Shown here: positions 34,930 through 46,053 of the stretch, in pieces | How the letters are laid out: each line of letters begins with the position of its first letter | Numbering within the stretch: the first letter of the stretch is position 1 | Assembly: GCA_029844215.1 (NCBI GenBank) | Contig: CM056736.1 | Span: 21,451,501 to 21,515,500 of the forward strand | Direction: 5' to 3' | From: Przewalskia tangutica | Taxonomy: Eukaryota > Streptophyta > Magnoliopsida > Solanales > Solanaceae | DNA: 64,000 nt | Position numbers and translations under genes: made by a program | Notes under the pieces: model-generated | What the model was told of the DNA's origin: nothing | What the model saw: only the letters and a program-made list of their open reading frames with translations | Databases searched by the model: none

Positions 34930-35901
34930 GAAATTCTACCTACCTTTGGCATTATAGACTTGGTCATATCAATCAAACAAGAATAGAAAGGTTAAGGAAA
35001 CTTGACTACCTCGAACCATTTGACTTAGAATCTTATGGTAACTGTGAATCCTGTTTGAAAGGTAAGATGACCGATAAGCATCTTTCTGGAAAAAGGATAC
35101 GAGCCAATGAGGTGCTTGAGTTGGTACATACTGACGTATGTGAACCATTTTCAACTCAAGCTAGAGGAGGTTTCCCTTACTTCATCACTTTTACAGAAGA
35201 CTTGACAAGATATGGATATGTGTATCTTATGAAACACAAGTCCGAGGCCTTCGAAAAGTTCAGGTAGTACAAGTGTGAAGTGGAGAAACAACTCGCAAAG
35301 AGTATCAAGACTCTTCGATCTGATCGAGGAGGTGAGTACTTAAGTAAAGAATTTCTAGATTACTTGAAGCTACTTAGAGTTCATTCTGAATGGACGCCTC
35401 CTGGAACACCATAAATGAATGGTGTTTCCGAGAGGAGAAACCGAACCCTACTTGATATGGTTCGATCCATGATGAATTTTTCAGCTTTACCAACATACCT
35501 TTGAGGATATGCTATACAAACCTCGATATATGTTTTGAACAGAGTTCCTTCCAAATCAGTTGAAAAGACACCATATGAGATATGGTGTGGCAAGAAGCCA
35601 GCTCTTAGACACATGAGGCCCTGGGGGTGCCCTTGCATATGTCAAGAAAATGCTCATTGATAAGTTGGAATCCAAGAGTGAGAAATGTTACTTTGTAGGG
35701 TATCTAAGAAACTAAGGGATACTATTTCTATCTTCCTAGCGAACATAATATCATTGTTTCTAGGAACGCAACTTTCCTTGAAGAAGAATATGTCTGCAAG
35801 GAAGAGAGCTGCATAGAGATAGAACTTGAAGAAATTCAAGAACAACAAAGTAACATAGAGGTTGAATCCTTGCCGAATGATCAATGCAAGAATTCAGTGG
35901 A
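34930..35901 (+). pseudogene. Copia 1 GAG-pre-integrase and integrase
   Basis: Starts with STYLWHYRLGHINQTRIERL (pre-integrase His motif), then GNCESCLKGKMTDKHL (Cys pair). The integrase core has ELVHTDVCEPFSTQARGGFP (catalytic Asp), then a stop at 35265 and KTLRSDRGGEYLSKEFLDYL (second Asp). Next comes WTPPGTP, a stop, MNGVSERRNRTLLDMVRSMM (catalytic Glu), then KTPYEIWCGKKPALRHMRPW and frame-broken C-terminal sequence. At least three stops and a frameshift at about 35620 are present. It is cut at 35906 by the next nested element and resumes at 44243. Confidence 0.85.
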
Positions 35902-35906
35902 AGCTT

Positions 35907-37124
35907 TGTTAGGACCTTGTCCAATTGCTCTCGCAAGTGTACGTATCATTCACAAGTAATATAGTCTGTAAGACCGAGTTTATCGTCCACAGAGACTAGT
36001 TTCTAATTACCGTTCATCTATTTTATGTTATCTATTTGACAATCGATAATTGAGTTGGGTTTTTGTTTAACTATTAGAATAATTGCAAGAATTAACTAAA
36101 CTATTGAAGTTGTAATGGAATTAGGGCTTCCAAAATTCTCGACTATCCACTCTATTCAATCCTTAATGCGACTAGAATGACTTATTCTATGTTAAGATAG
36201 CGGTTAACTAGACTGTCTTATATTCCGGTTAGGATATATAATCACTCAACCTCAGTGCAGAACCCTTCTATATTTCTATGATAGGATTTACCACATATGA
36301 GGATTAAGAACAGTAACCTATAATGCTACACAAATATCGGGGTAATTTCATCCGCGATTTTAACCTATGTCAATTCAACTACAGCATATCCAAATCTCTC
36401 CTCTCGGTTCTTGATTCGAAATCATATAGATTATGATAATTAGTGATCAATTAACTATCAAACATTCATACCAATTATTGAATAAATCTTAATCAAGTGA
36501 AGAAAAAATCAAACTACTGCATTAATTCATTAATAAGAGTTTCAAACGATTCATAAGGAAAGCGCTAATAAAGTGTTTAGCTCCTAGCCATAGACATGCT
36601 AAGAAATAATACATATACCAACATAAACTGAATTGCAAAGAAAAGAAAGAAAAATATTGTGAACTAAAGTCTCCAATTGTAGCTTCAAATCTGCCCTGAG
36701 TTGTGTTGTGTGATAGAATGAACAATCTCCTCTACTAGACTAATCCCTAGGGCTTAAATATGTTGCAAATTTGGTGCCCTATGGACCCTTCTGCCCTTGG
36801 CCAATTCTATTTCGGATCTGAAAATTCACACATTGGCACCGCGGTTCTGCAGAGTGGCACCGCGGTGTCGAAAGTCCTGCAGCCTCTCAGTAATTATGGC
36901 ACCGCGGTGCTGCAGTCTTTTGTCATGAATTGCCAACTTTCGTCTTTTTTGCCTCGGGACTCTCCTTTTATGCTCACTTTTCGCTCTTTTTCGTCATTTT
37001 GCTTTTTTGAACCGATGTGACTCAAAAGAAAGGAAAACAACTCAAACAAGACACTTATTTAAACGAAAATGGGAAAAACACTAACTAAAAATGACTCAAA
37101 AGTGTATACAAAATACGCCTAACA
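35907..37124 (-). repeat. 3' LTR of the non-autonomous Athila-like element
   Basis: Matches 43115-44242 throughout, but carries about 90 extra bases near 36550-36640. Three copies of the CpG palindrome core GGCACCGCGGT lie at 36835, 36856 and 36898. The adjacent interior on the minus strand ends GAGGGTATT, the probable purine tract. Confidence 0.9.
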
Positions 37125-38254
37125 AATACCCTCAAACTTAACATTTGCTCGCCCTCGGGCAAAGATCAAAACAAAAACAATGAAACAAAATAAAAAAGAC
37201 TCAAATCAAGCAGCTGCACAAGGTTACTTAGAAAAACATGAACGTCAGTGGGATAATATGTTGGAACATATAGCATGAATATAGCAATCTAGAATTTGAA
37301 GCCAGATATTTCGTAAATTCATTTCAATCACACTCAATGGAAATATGAACACTAACTTATGCATGTCAATTTCATTTAGTTCTATGGGCCTGTTTACTTG
37401 CTCTTCGCCACTAATTATAGACATACATATTAGAGATCTTCAAGACTTTTCAGGGTTGTAATGTAGGCTTAGGCAGGGGTAGGTAAGAGTAGGCATTTAG
37501 GCTCAATTTACGTACCATAAGAGTTTTTTCATTCAACTATTTTTGTCCTTCTTTTGGTATCATTTTTAATTCATACCTATCACTCCCCTTTTCTCTTTTT
37601 GAGAGTATGAAACATATTCACATAGGCACCCCCAAACTTAAGCTTTTGCATTATTTTTCATTGGGGTGCATCAAATTTTCACTCTCTTTTCGTATTTCTT
37701 TTTCAGACTTCTTCATCCCATATGACACATAAGAGAATCACAGGGTGTCAAAGAAATAACTCATTTTAGGCTCAAAGAGGCTGACTAGGGATACAATTTA
37801 TTGCATGGTGGGTAATGAAAGGTAAGAAGGGCTAACAAAGAAATGTCTGAGTCATCTCCCTAAACATGTACATTCTAACTATTTCGCCTCAAATAACAAG
37901 CAAGCAGACTTCATAGACATTTTTCAATTGACAACACATAAGCTAAGCACAAATATCCCAAATAATTGATTTTCATGAATTTTTGGCATATCTAACTTGA
38001 GCACACAGATTTAGCTTCTAATTCCATTACATTATCTCACTTAGTTCACTAGGTGTTTTCAGCACAGCATGCATGATCATAAAAAAAAATTGACTCATAT
38101 AAACACAATAAAAGACACAAAAAAACTCAATCACAAAGACTAAAAAACATAAGTACAAAAATAAAATAAGTACCCCCCAAACTTAAATGACACATTGTCC
38201 CAAATGTGTAAAGACTCAAAAATTAAAAAGGGACGACTTACAGACAATAGTTGT

Positions 38255-39030
38255 TCAAAATGGAGGTGGTGGCAGTGGATACTGCATTGACAATTGGGTG
38301 AACATGGAACTTAAATCATCAACACGCTGGGTCAGGTGTTGATTGCTTTGCATCATTTTCTCTTGGTTTTGCAGCATCCTCTGTTGATTTAGGAGCAGCT
38401 GCTCCATCATTGGCATCGGAGGCTCCAAGGACAGGGGAGGTTGGTGGCTACTTTCGCCTGCTTCACCGTGTGCAGCTGCCTCGGGCTCTTCTTCATCCAT
38501 GGTTGTTGCGTCTGCTTCTCCTGGGCCCCCTCTCCTTGCTTCTGGTCTTGGAGTGGGATCAAGAAAAGAGTGCACTAAACTATAGGTCACATGAGTCTGA
38601 CTCTTCTCGAGAATATCCGTGGCGAATGTTGGGACTCCATGCCTAGCACATAAGGCAGAAATGAGTGACCCATGTCCCAGTCCGCCAGTAGTAACCAGCC
38701 TGCTAATCTCCCCTATGTTCTGCACTATTTCTCTCCCCGCATCAATTGTCTTACCCGACATGATGCCATAGATGAGCTTGATTCTATCTGTAGGCATATT
38801 GGTAAAATAAGTTGACGGAATCAAACAAGCACTTACGAAATACAGTTATCCTCTGGCTGTTCTGTTAAATTGGCACCGGGTAAGTCTCTTGGACCCGTTA
38901 CGAGAAATGTTGAACTGGGCGCCTGGGTAGCATAGAACTGCTGCAACTGTGTCCCACATGATGTGGTTGACATTTATCGACCAACTTCTGAAATATTGCG
39001 GGTTATAACCTTAGTCCTCAACATCATAGG
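38255..39030 (-). pseudogene. Putative plant transposon protein domain ORF, C-terminal part
   Basis: On the minus strand, after the nested solo LTR, the reading resumes near 39020 with YNPQYFRSWSINVNHIMWDT and FNISRNGSKRLTRCQFNRTA, with two stops. It then becomes a 189-codon open frame (38824-38255) with TDRIKLIYGIMSGKTIDAGR, ISRLVTTGGLGHGSLISALC, an acidic Glu/Ala-rich linker, a Gln/Met-rich coiled-coil-like stretch (MMEQLLLNQQRMLQNQEKMM) and a proline tail. The layout (folded domain, acidic linker, coiled coil) matches plant ORFs annotated as 'putative plant transposon protein domain', common near Athila-like elements. Its biochemical role is not known to me. Confidence 0.7.
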
Positions 39031-39035
39031 TCCTC

Positions 39036-41383
39036 TGTCCCGACCCAACCTAGGGCCCTGACGAGTGACCGAGCTTAACCTGCCCGATAACCCAACTTAG
39101 GTTACCTGTATTCACACATGACATTCAATAGGGTCTTTGTAACTAAGTTTGGAAACTGTAAATAGAATACCAAAGTCTAACTATAACTCAAAATATCTCA
39201 AAACATACTTATATATACGTAACATATCACAAGGTAAGCCAATGAGGCTGCCGATACTTCTGTACAACAAAACAATGACCGGCAAGGCCAAACAGTACCC
39301 ATGACACCCACGTTGTCCGCAGACTACTAGAAGAGTATGACCGTGCATAAGTGATGCGAGGCCCCGTCGGACCAGGGATGTATACAAACAAAATTATACC
39401 AAAGCGAGCGATCTCAGAAGCAAGTAGAGTTGTCTGACTCCTAATGCTGACTCATCCTAGGTGGCTGGATCGTGTAACGCATCCACGAACTGCGGGCATG
39501 AAGCGCTGACCAGGAAGAAAGGGTCGATGCGAAATATGTACTGAATATGTAAGGTAATACTGAATCATAAAACAAGGAAAAGTGTAACATTAAGCAAGTT
39601 TAGAAAGCAACCTGGGAGTAACCTGGAACAGCACTTTGAACCATGTCATATGGTCCCTTACACAAATTCTAGCATACTCAATATAAATATAGAATATCCT
39701 ACTCGTAGCCGCTTCCGGCTAATAACACAAGAGTTCCTTCGGACGGTCGCTTCCGGCGTAGTCATGATGGCCCCTTTGGGCAGCCGCTTCCGGCTTAGCT
39801 AGGATGGCCCCTTCGGGCAGCCGCTTCCGGCTTAAGAATATCATAATCCAGCTGATCAGGTGGAACAATAACAATACACATGATATACAGTATGAATATG
39901 TAATGAAGTTACAAAACGTTGCACCCCTTTCTGAGTGGTTTCTATTACAACTCCCTTTGGAGAGATTTTGAGAACAAGTTTTAGAGTTTCCTTCATTTAT
40001 CATTTGCTTTGTAGTGAACGTGTAAGTATAATGTATCGCAGAAGCTTCCTTCGAATTATCAAAAAGAGTATAACATGAACGAAACAAGACATTGGATATC
40101 GACTCCACATCCAACTAAGAATAAAGTACTTATGTTTTACATTCTTTAGGTGTCATATAAAAGGGATCATGCCAAAATATGAAAGAAGGGTTAGCCTTAC
40201 ATATCTTATTTATGCCTCAAGCTAATCCTCGAGTCCCTTCCCGAGCTTAATCAACTAAAATACCATCAACAATATAGGGATTAATACTAGGCCAACAAGA
40301 TTATTCTAACTAATCATTTATTATGTCGCCTAACGGGATTTGGACAACATCTCCCTTGTAATCCTACCAACCCAACAATTCCAACTTAAGCTAATAACCA
40401 ACAACAACAACAAATCTAACAATTTACAACAATAATTTGACTAACTCATCTTACAATTCTATCCAAAATAGCCCCTAAACCGCAACGCCTTAATATTCGG
40501 TATACGATAATTATAACTATATTTCTAACACTTTAATCCGTTAAATCTCCACGTAATCATCTCAATAACAATGATGAGAAAATAATACATACCTTAGCAG
40601 CAGCTCAACCACGAAAATATCATCCCCCAAGTTCAATATTTAGCTTTAAACGACGACGACAATTCGTATTACACTTTATCCTTCACGAGCCTCGGGATTC
40701 GGGGCCTCGAACTTGATCTAACCCTTGCTTTATCTCTCTAACTCTCCTCACTCTCTATCTCTCTCTCTCTAAAATATTCTAGATCTTTTGACATGCAATG
40801 AGGAAGATAATGGGTTAAAATTTTCCTTAAATAGCCAAGGAAGTGGGCCTGACCCGACTTGGAGTGGGGTTGGACCGAGCCCACTGCCAGTATGACCTTT
40901 CCTCCTTAACACATTCATAACTTTTTATCCCTAGGTCTCATGAATGCCCACGACCTATGGTTGGAAAGGTATTTCAATTATCTACAACTGCTATTTTTTG
41001 TGTTTTCCGAAATTCTCAACGTATAATGGTGTGTTGTCATCGTAAAGCTAGATCACCCGAAAATGTATTCTTAAATCATTCTTTTGGAGTGCTTATATTC
41101 ATATTTGGCTTAAGTGTCACTCTTAAGACTTTCTAAACTTCCTATGTGCTATTCATATAACTTGTCATATGCCCTTTATAAAATCCCGACATGTGGGCCC
41201 CACCTTAACTTACGGTTACGAGAGTTATTTGTCAAGTAACGTATTAACCAACTTACACCATATGGCCTCCACTGTCGTCTATATTTTATTCTTATACATA
41301 TATAACAGAATCTTCATCCCTAATCCTTGTATATCTTTACCCTCCCCTGAGCCCATACTAAGTCGTCTGCAGTCTCGGTAACA
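39036..41383 (-). repeat. Solo LTR nested in the transposon-protein ORF
   Basis: Plus-strand ends TGTCCCGACCC and CTCGGTAACA, like the other Tekay-type LTRs here, so on the minus strand it starts TGTTACCGAG. It interrupts the coding frame between LNPGNFF and YDVED. I see no matching five-base flanks (tcctc and cgaaa), so the exact edges or the target duplication have decayed. It contains a 45-base tandem repeat at 39705-39835. Confidence 0.65.
39705..39835. repeat. Tandem repeat, about 45 bases, three units
   Basis: Units of the form GCAGCCGCTTCCGGCTTAGC followed by AGGATGGCCCCTTCGG, with an imperfect first unit. The core AGCCGCTTCCGGCT is nearly palindromic. It is confined to the solo LTR. 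Confidence 0.75.
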
Positions 41384-41870
41384 CGAAAAAGTTTCCGGGG
41401 TTTAACATCCTCAGTATCGCATTCACTGCTTTGGAACTCACGGACACATATCGCCCTCTAACAAAGCATCTCTCATACTCTTGCTCGGGATAATTAACAT
41501 AGAATTCCCTCACAAGGCTAGTGTTCTGAAGTGGAATCATCTCTGGATTGGTGAACATTCTCCAACCATTCGCCTCGATCATGCCTCTAATGGGCTCGTA
41601 GTCATCATCATCATCAAATGGCATGGTCTAATAGTTCATGCCTCTCTCTGGTATCAATGCTCTAGTGCTTATTTTGTTATATCGATCTTCCGTTTGTTTG
41701 TTGGTAAATCAAGTAACATCATATTCTGGAGCTGATGAAGATGAGGAGGCTCTAGCGGTTCGTTTTCTAGAGGTAATCTTGAGGGTTGTTGGAAAATTTT
41801 CAGCAGTGTTTTCTTCGTTTCTTTGAGGTCTCCCAACAACTCTTACTCCACATAGCAGCAATACCAAGCA
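41384..41870 (-). pseudogene. Putative plant transposon protein domain ORF, N-terminal part
   Basis: Begins upstream with a basic Ser-rich segment (TLKITSRKRTARASSSSSAP), then, past two stops, the 88-codon frame 41624-41358. That frame has DDDDDYEPIRGMIEANGWRM, REFYVNYPEQEYERCFVRGR and SSKAVNAILRMLNPGNFF. The FY.N..E...VRG...SS.AINA pattern is the signature of the plant 'transposon protein' domain. The last 14 codons of that frame are LTR sequence. It joins the C-terminal part at 39030 once the LTR is ignored, with a frame change. Confidence 0.7.
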
Positions 41871-42304
41871 AAATCAGACCACAACAGCAATACACCGAAT
41901 CAACTCTACACAGCACCCCAAAAACTCAGCAAACATAGCGAACAACCACCCTAACACACTCCCACAACTACACAACCCCCTACCAACATAACCCGTACAA
42001 CCCCCACACTTGCAAGCTACTTTCCCTACTAGCCTTGAAATTGCAAGAACAATGATGTTACCTTTTTGAAGAGTTGTTCTTCACCAATTTCTTGACCCAA
42101 ATGGAACGAGTGATGATAGTGTAAGATATGAGGGTTTTTATGGGGTGGTGTGTAGGGATTTTTTTTGAAGAATTTGAGGAAGTTTGTGGATATTTTTGTG
42201 TGAGAAAGAGAGGATTTTCGGAATTTTTAGAGAGAGGAAGGGTTTGTGTTTGTGTGGGAAAGAATTTTGGAGTTTAAGGCTTTTTAATTCTGAAATCCCG
42301 TCCA

Positions 42305-42381
42305 GGCACCGCGGTGCCTAAAGTATTGTGGTCTCTCTGAACATTTGGCATCGCGGTCCTGCCGACTGGCACCGCGGTGCC
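42305..42381. repeat. Two perfect 14-bp CpG palindromes
   Basis: GGCACCGCGGTGCC occurs at 42305-42318 and 42368-42381 in the internal leader of the non-autonomous element. Each is a perfect inverted repeat of itself with three CpG sites. Related cores recur in both LTRs of this element. They might be methylation or protein-binding targets; no function is known to me. Confidence 0.85.
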
Positions 42382-42572
42382 GACCCGATTATGTGTTTTC
42401 CATCATTTTCCTCGTGCTCATTCTTCGATTCCCGCACCTGTCATCACATCACAACCAAAAAAATACCACTAAGTGAGACTGTTCAATTTAAGCTAATTGC
42501 AGAATTTAAACATTGGGTTGCCTCCCAAGTAGCGTTGTCTTTAACGTCTTGTAGTCGGACGCATGTTCCTTA

Positions 42573-43033
42573 TCAAATCAATTGGGGTAAACTAACCCCA
42601 CAACCTATCCACTTCAAAATCATTTTCCTTACTCTATTTTTCCTTTCCTTTTCATTGGGTTCAGTAAGATTTACCTGTTTGTCAGCTTTCAGATTAGCCT
42701 GTGGGTTCACAGTTGTAGGAATGATCTCCCTAGTTTTGGTTTGTGCTTGCTGAACTGCTGTGTCTGTTGTGCTTACTGCGAAGCACTTGTTGCTGGCCTG
42801 GGACTCAATGGTGGATTTGAACAACTTGAATACCATCTCTTCCTCCTAAACTCGTAGTCTCAATTCTCCCTTCTCCACGTCAGTCAAGTGGCTGAAGGCC
42901 CCTTTCCCTAAATATCTTGAGAAGCGGAGAGGACAGGTTTGAAACTCATTCGGCAATCTTCTCTTGAAGGGCCGGTCAAAGAAATGTGAATTCTTAGCAA
43001 TAGGCCCTGAAGGAATTTCCTCGATTTACTTTA
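42573..43033 (-). pseudogene. Leader ORF of the non-autonomous Athila-like element
   Basis: An open reading on the minus strand with one internal stop. The upstream part reads FDRPFKRRLPNEFQTCPLRF and AFSHLTDVEKGELRLRV, stop. The rest (42836-42573) begins EEEMVFKLFKSTIESQASNK and ends in a basic segment KERKNRVRKMILKWIGCG. It starts about 60 bases after the primer site and precedes the transposon-protein ORF. I recognise no known domain. Its position is that of gag in a full element, but neither a gag core nor a zinc knuckle is seen. Confidence 0.4.
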
Positions 43034-43091
43034 AACAGTATATCTACCATCTATTTACTTCGTCCTGCAGGCATCTTCAAACGCGACCAGT

Positions 43092-43108
43092 CGCCGGCAA
43101 CGACGCCA
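43092..43108 (-). other. Primer-binding site, tRNA-Asp type
   Basis: The minus strand reads TGGCGTCGTTGCCGGCG, complementary to the 3' end of plant tRNA-Asp with two mismatches, six bases inside the LTR at 43115. It is the same primer type as the Athila copy at 13124, supporting the lineage call. Confidence 0.8.
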
Positions 43109-43114
43109 AAAACA

Positions 43115-44242
43115 TGTTAGGACCTTTTCCAATTGCTCACGTAAGTGTACGTATCGTTCACAAGTAATATAGTCTGTAAGACTGAGTTTTTCGTCCACAG
43201 AGACTAGTTTCTAATTATCGTTCATCTATTTTATGTTATCTATTTGGCAATCGATAATTGAGTTGGGTTTTTGTTTAACTATTAGAATAATTACAAGAAT
43301 TAACTAAACTATTGAAGTTGTAATCAGTTATGAAGGAATTAGGGCTTCCAAAATTCTCGACTATCCACTCTATTCAATCTTTAATGTGACTAGAATGACT
43401 TCTTCTTCTATGTTAAGATAGCGGTTAACTAGACTGTCTTATATTTCGGTTAGGATATATAATCATTCAACCCCAGTGCAGAACTCTTCTATATTTCTAT
43501 GAAAGGATTTACCACATATGAGGATTAAAAATAGTAACCTATAATGCTACAGAAGTATCGGGGTACTTTCGTCCGCGATTTTAATCTATGTATATTCAAT
43601 TACAGCATATCCAAATCTCTCATCTCGTTTCTTGATTCGAAATAATATAGATTATGATAATTAGTGATCAATTGACTATCAAACATCATACCAATTATTG
43701 AATAAATCTTAATCAAGTGAAGAAGAAATCAAACTACTGCATTAATTCATGAATAAAAGTTTCAAGAAAAATATTGTGAACTAAAGTCTCCAATTGTAGC
43801 TTCAAATCTGCCCTGAGTTGTGTTGTGTGATAGAATGAACAACCTCATTTACTAGACTAATTCCTAGGGCTTAAATATGTTGCAAATTTGGTGTCATATG
43901 GACCCTTCTGCCCTTGGCCAATTCTATTTCGGATCTGAAAATTCACGTCTCGGCACCGCGGTTCTGCAGAGTGGCACCGCGATGCCAAAAGTCCTGCAGC
44001 CTCTCAGTAATTATGGCACCGCGGTGCTGCATTCTTTTGTCCTGAATTGCCAACTTTCGTCTTTTTTTGTCTCGGGACTCTCCTTTTATGCCCACTTTTC
44101 GCTCATTTTCGTCATTTTGCCTTTTTGAACCGCTGTGACTCAAATGAAAGGAAAACGACCCTAACAAGACACTTATTTAAACGGAAATGGGAAAAACACT
44201 AACTAAAAATGACTCAAAAACGTATACAAAATACGTCTAACA
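43115..44242 (-). repeat. 5' LTR of the non-autonomous Athila-like element
   Basis: Partner of 35907-37124. It lacks the segment that contains the region near 36550-36640 in the 3' LTR, a difference arising after insertion. CpG palindrome cores lie at 43952, 43973 (mutated to GGCACCGCGATGCC) and 44015. Followed by target site agctt. Confidence 0.9.
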
Positions 44243-46039
44243 AGCTTTTCGCGAAGATTGGGTACTTAAGATACGCCATTCATCCAGTGGGAGTGTTGCG
44301 AGGAATGATGTAGAAATGCAAGACCCTCCTACACAGACCTTGGGAGTAAGTGCAATGGTTGCACTTCCTCTCATTCAGAAAAGACATGAAAATGATATTC
44401 CTGAAAGCTCTCATGTTGGTGGATCAACCAACACACAAGAACCTTCTCACAGTCATAACATACCTAGAACTGAACTGCAAAACAATCAACTTCGTAGGTC
44501 TGTAAGAACTCATCGTCCTCCAAAAATACTAAATCTACTTGTGGAAACAAATAGTGAGATAGATATTCCAGATGATGATGTATCGACAACCTACAATGAA
44601 GAAATGGTGGACATTGGTTCGAAGAGATGGCAAGAAGCCATGAAATCCAAAATGGAATCTATGTACGTCAATCAAGTGTGGAACTTGGTTGATTTGCCAA
44701 ATGGGGTTAAACCCATAGGATGCAAATGGGTCTTCAAGAAGAAGGTTGATGCATTTGGCAAGGTTCAGACTTATAAAGCTAGACTGGTGGCTAAAGGATA
44801 TAATCAGCGGTCTGGTGTCGATTATGATGAAACTTTTTCATCTATTTCTAAGATTAAGTCTATTCAGATTTTGCTTGCGATAGCTACACATTATGACTAT
44901 GACATTTGACAGATGGACGTCAAAACTGTATTCCTCAATGGTAATCTAATTGAGGAAGTGTATATGAAATAACCCGAGGGTTTTTCATCCGAGTCCAAAC
45001 CAAATGATGTGTGGAAACTACATAAGTCCATTCTAGGAGTTGGAATATTTGCTTTGACAAGGCTATCAAGTCATTTTATTTCGTCAGACGCAAAGAAGAT
45101 CCTTGTGTTTATAGCAAACACAATGATGAGGGTATTGTCTTTATTGTTATATATGTTGATAACATATTGATAATTGGAGACAATAAGACTCTCATGCAGT
45201 TAGTCAAATAGTGGTTGTACAATACCTTCATGATGAAGGACTTTGGTGAAGCCTGCTACATTCTGGGAATTAGGATCTATAGAGATAGACCTAATAGATT
45301 GTTGGGGTTGTCACAGTCGGTCTACACAGACAAAGTGCTTAGACGTCTTTCTATGGAGAATTCCAAGAAAGGTGGTCTTCCAATGGGTCAAGGAATCAAG
45401 TTATCTAAGAAGGATTGCCCTTCTAGTGTTGTAGAACTTGAGCGCATGAAGAGAGTCCCATATGCTTTGGCTATAGGATCAATCATGTATGTCATGACTT
45501 GTACTAGGCCAGATGTGGCATTTGCACTTAGTATTACTTGCAAGTTCCAGCAGAATCCTGGTGATGAACACTGAAAGACAGTCAAAAGTATTCTTAAGTA
45601 TATCAGACGTACTAAAGATTACTTCTTAGTTTATAGTGGAGCAGTGAGTTGGAAGAGTTCTAAACAAGTTACAACTCCTGATTCGACTACTGAAGCAGAG
45701 TACATTGCTGGATCGGAAGTTGGTAAAGAAGTTGTCTCGATTTCTGAGTTTCTGAAGGAACTAGGGCTTGTTCCGAGTGCTAGTTGTCCAATAATCATTT
45801 ATTGTGACAACACTGGTGCAATTGCACAGGCAAAGGAACCAAGATCAACAAACAGAAATAAACATGTACTAAGGAAGTACCACATACTCAGAGAGATTGT
45901 GGAGACTAAAGATCTAAGATTAGATTATGTTCCCATAGACAATAATCTAACAGACTCATTTACTAAACCATTAAGCTTGATTAATCATAATGGTCATTTT
46001 GAGAATATGGGTATTAGATATGTTGGTGACTGGCTCTAG
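44243..46039 (+). pseudogene. Copia 1 integrase tail, reverse transcriptase and RNase H
   Basis: 44316-44909 (197 codons) holds the linker to RT, with RWQEAMKSKMESMYVNQVWN, GCKWVFKKKVDAFGKVQTYK and ARLVAKGYNQRSGVDYDETF. A stop follows, then MDVKTVFLNGNLIEEVYMK. The active site reads YVDNILIIGDN, so the second Asp of YVDD is Asn, and about 20 residues before it are partly deleted. 45215-45574 holds the connection region (LGIRIYRDRPNRLLGLSQSV). RNase H at 45644-46039 has SWKSSKQVTTPDSTTEAEYI and KYHILREIVETKDLRLDYVP, but the block holding its first catalytic Asp is deleted near 45635. It is dead at several points. Confidence 0.9.
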
Positions 46040-46040
46040 G

Positions 46041-46053
46041 CCAAGTGGGAGAT
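46041..46053 (+). other. Polypurine tract of copia 1
   Basis: CCAAGTGGGAGAT lies directly before the LTR start TGAAAGTATA. The same tract, in reverse, is found in copia 2 at 53040-53052. AAGTGGGAGA-type tracts are typical for this group of plant copia elements. Confidence 0.85.

Larger units (their letters stand above)
35907..44242 (-). mobile_element. Non-autonomous Athila-like gypsy element inside copia 1 pol
   Basis: LTRs 35907-37124 (3') and 43115-44242 (5') both run TGTTAGGACC to ACGTCTAACA or ACGCCTAACA. A perfect five-base target duplication, agctt, occurs at 35902-35906 and 44243-44247. The tRNA-Asp-type primer site beside the right LTR shows minus orientation. The interior has two ORFs: a leader ORF (about 43033-42573) and a 'putative plant transposon protein' ORF. 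There is no gag knuckle, protease, RT or integrase. The interior also contains a 2.35-kb solo LTR (39036-41383), so the original internal length was about 3.6 kb. 37125-38254 is non-coding 3' sequence with a purine-rich start on the minus strand. Confidence 0.85.

Noticed and set aside
42328..42753. A 141-codon plus-strand ORF
   Set aside because: Antisense to the leader and leader ORF of the non-autonomous element; composition is unremarkable and it has no recognisable domain.
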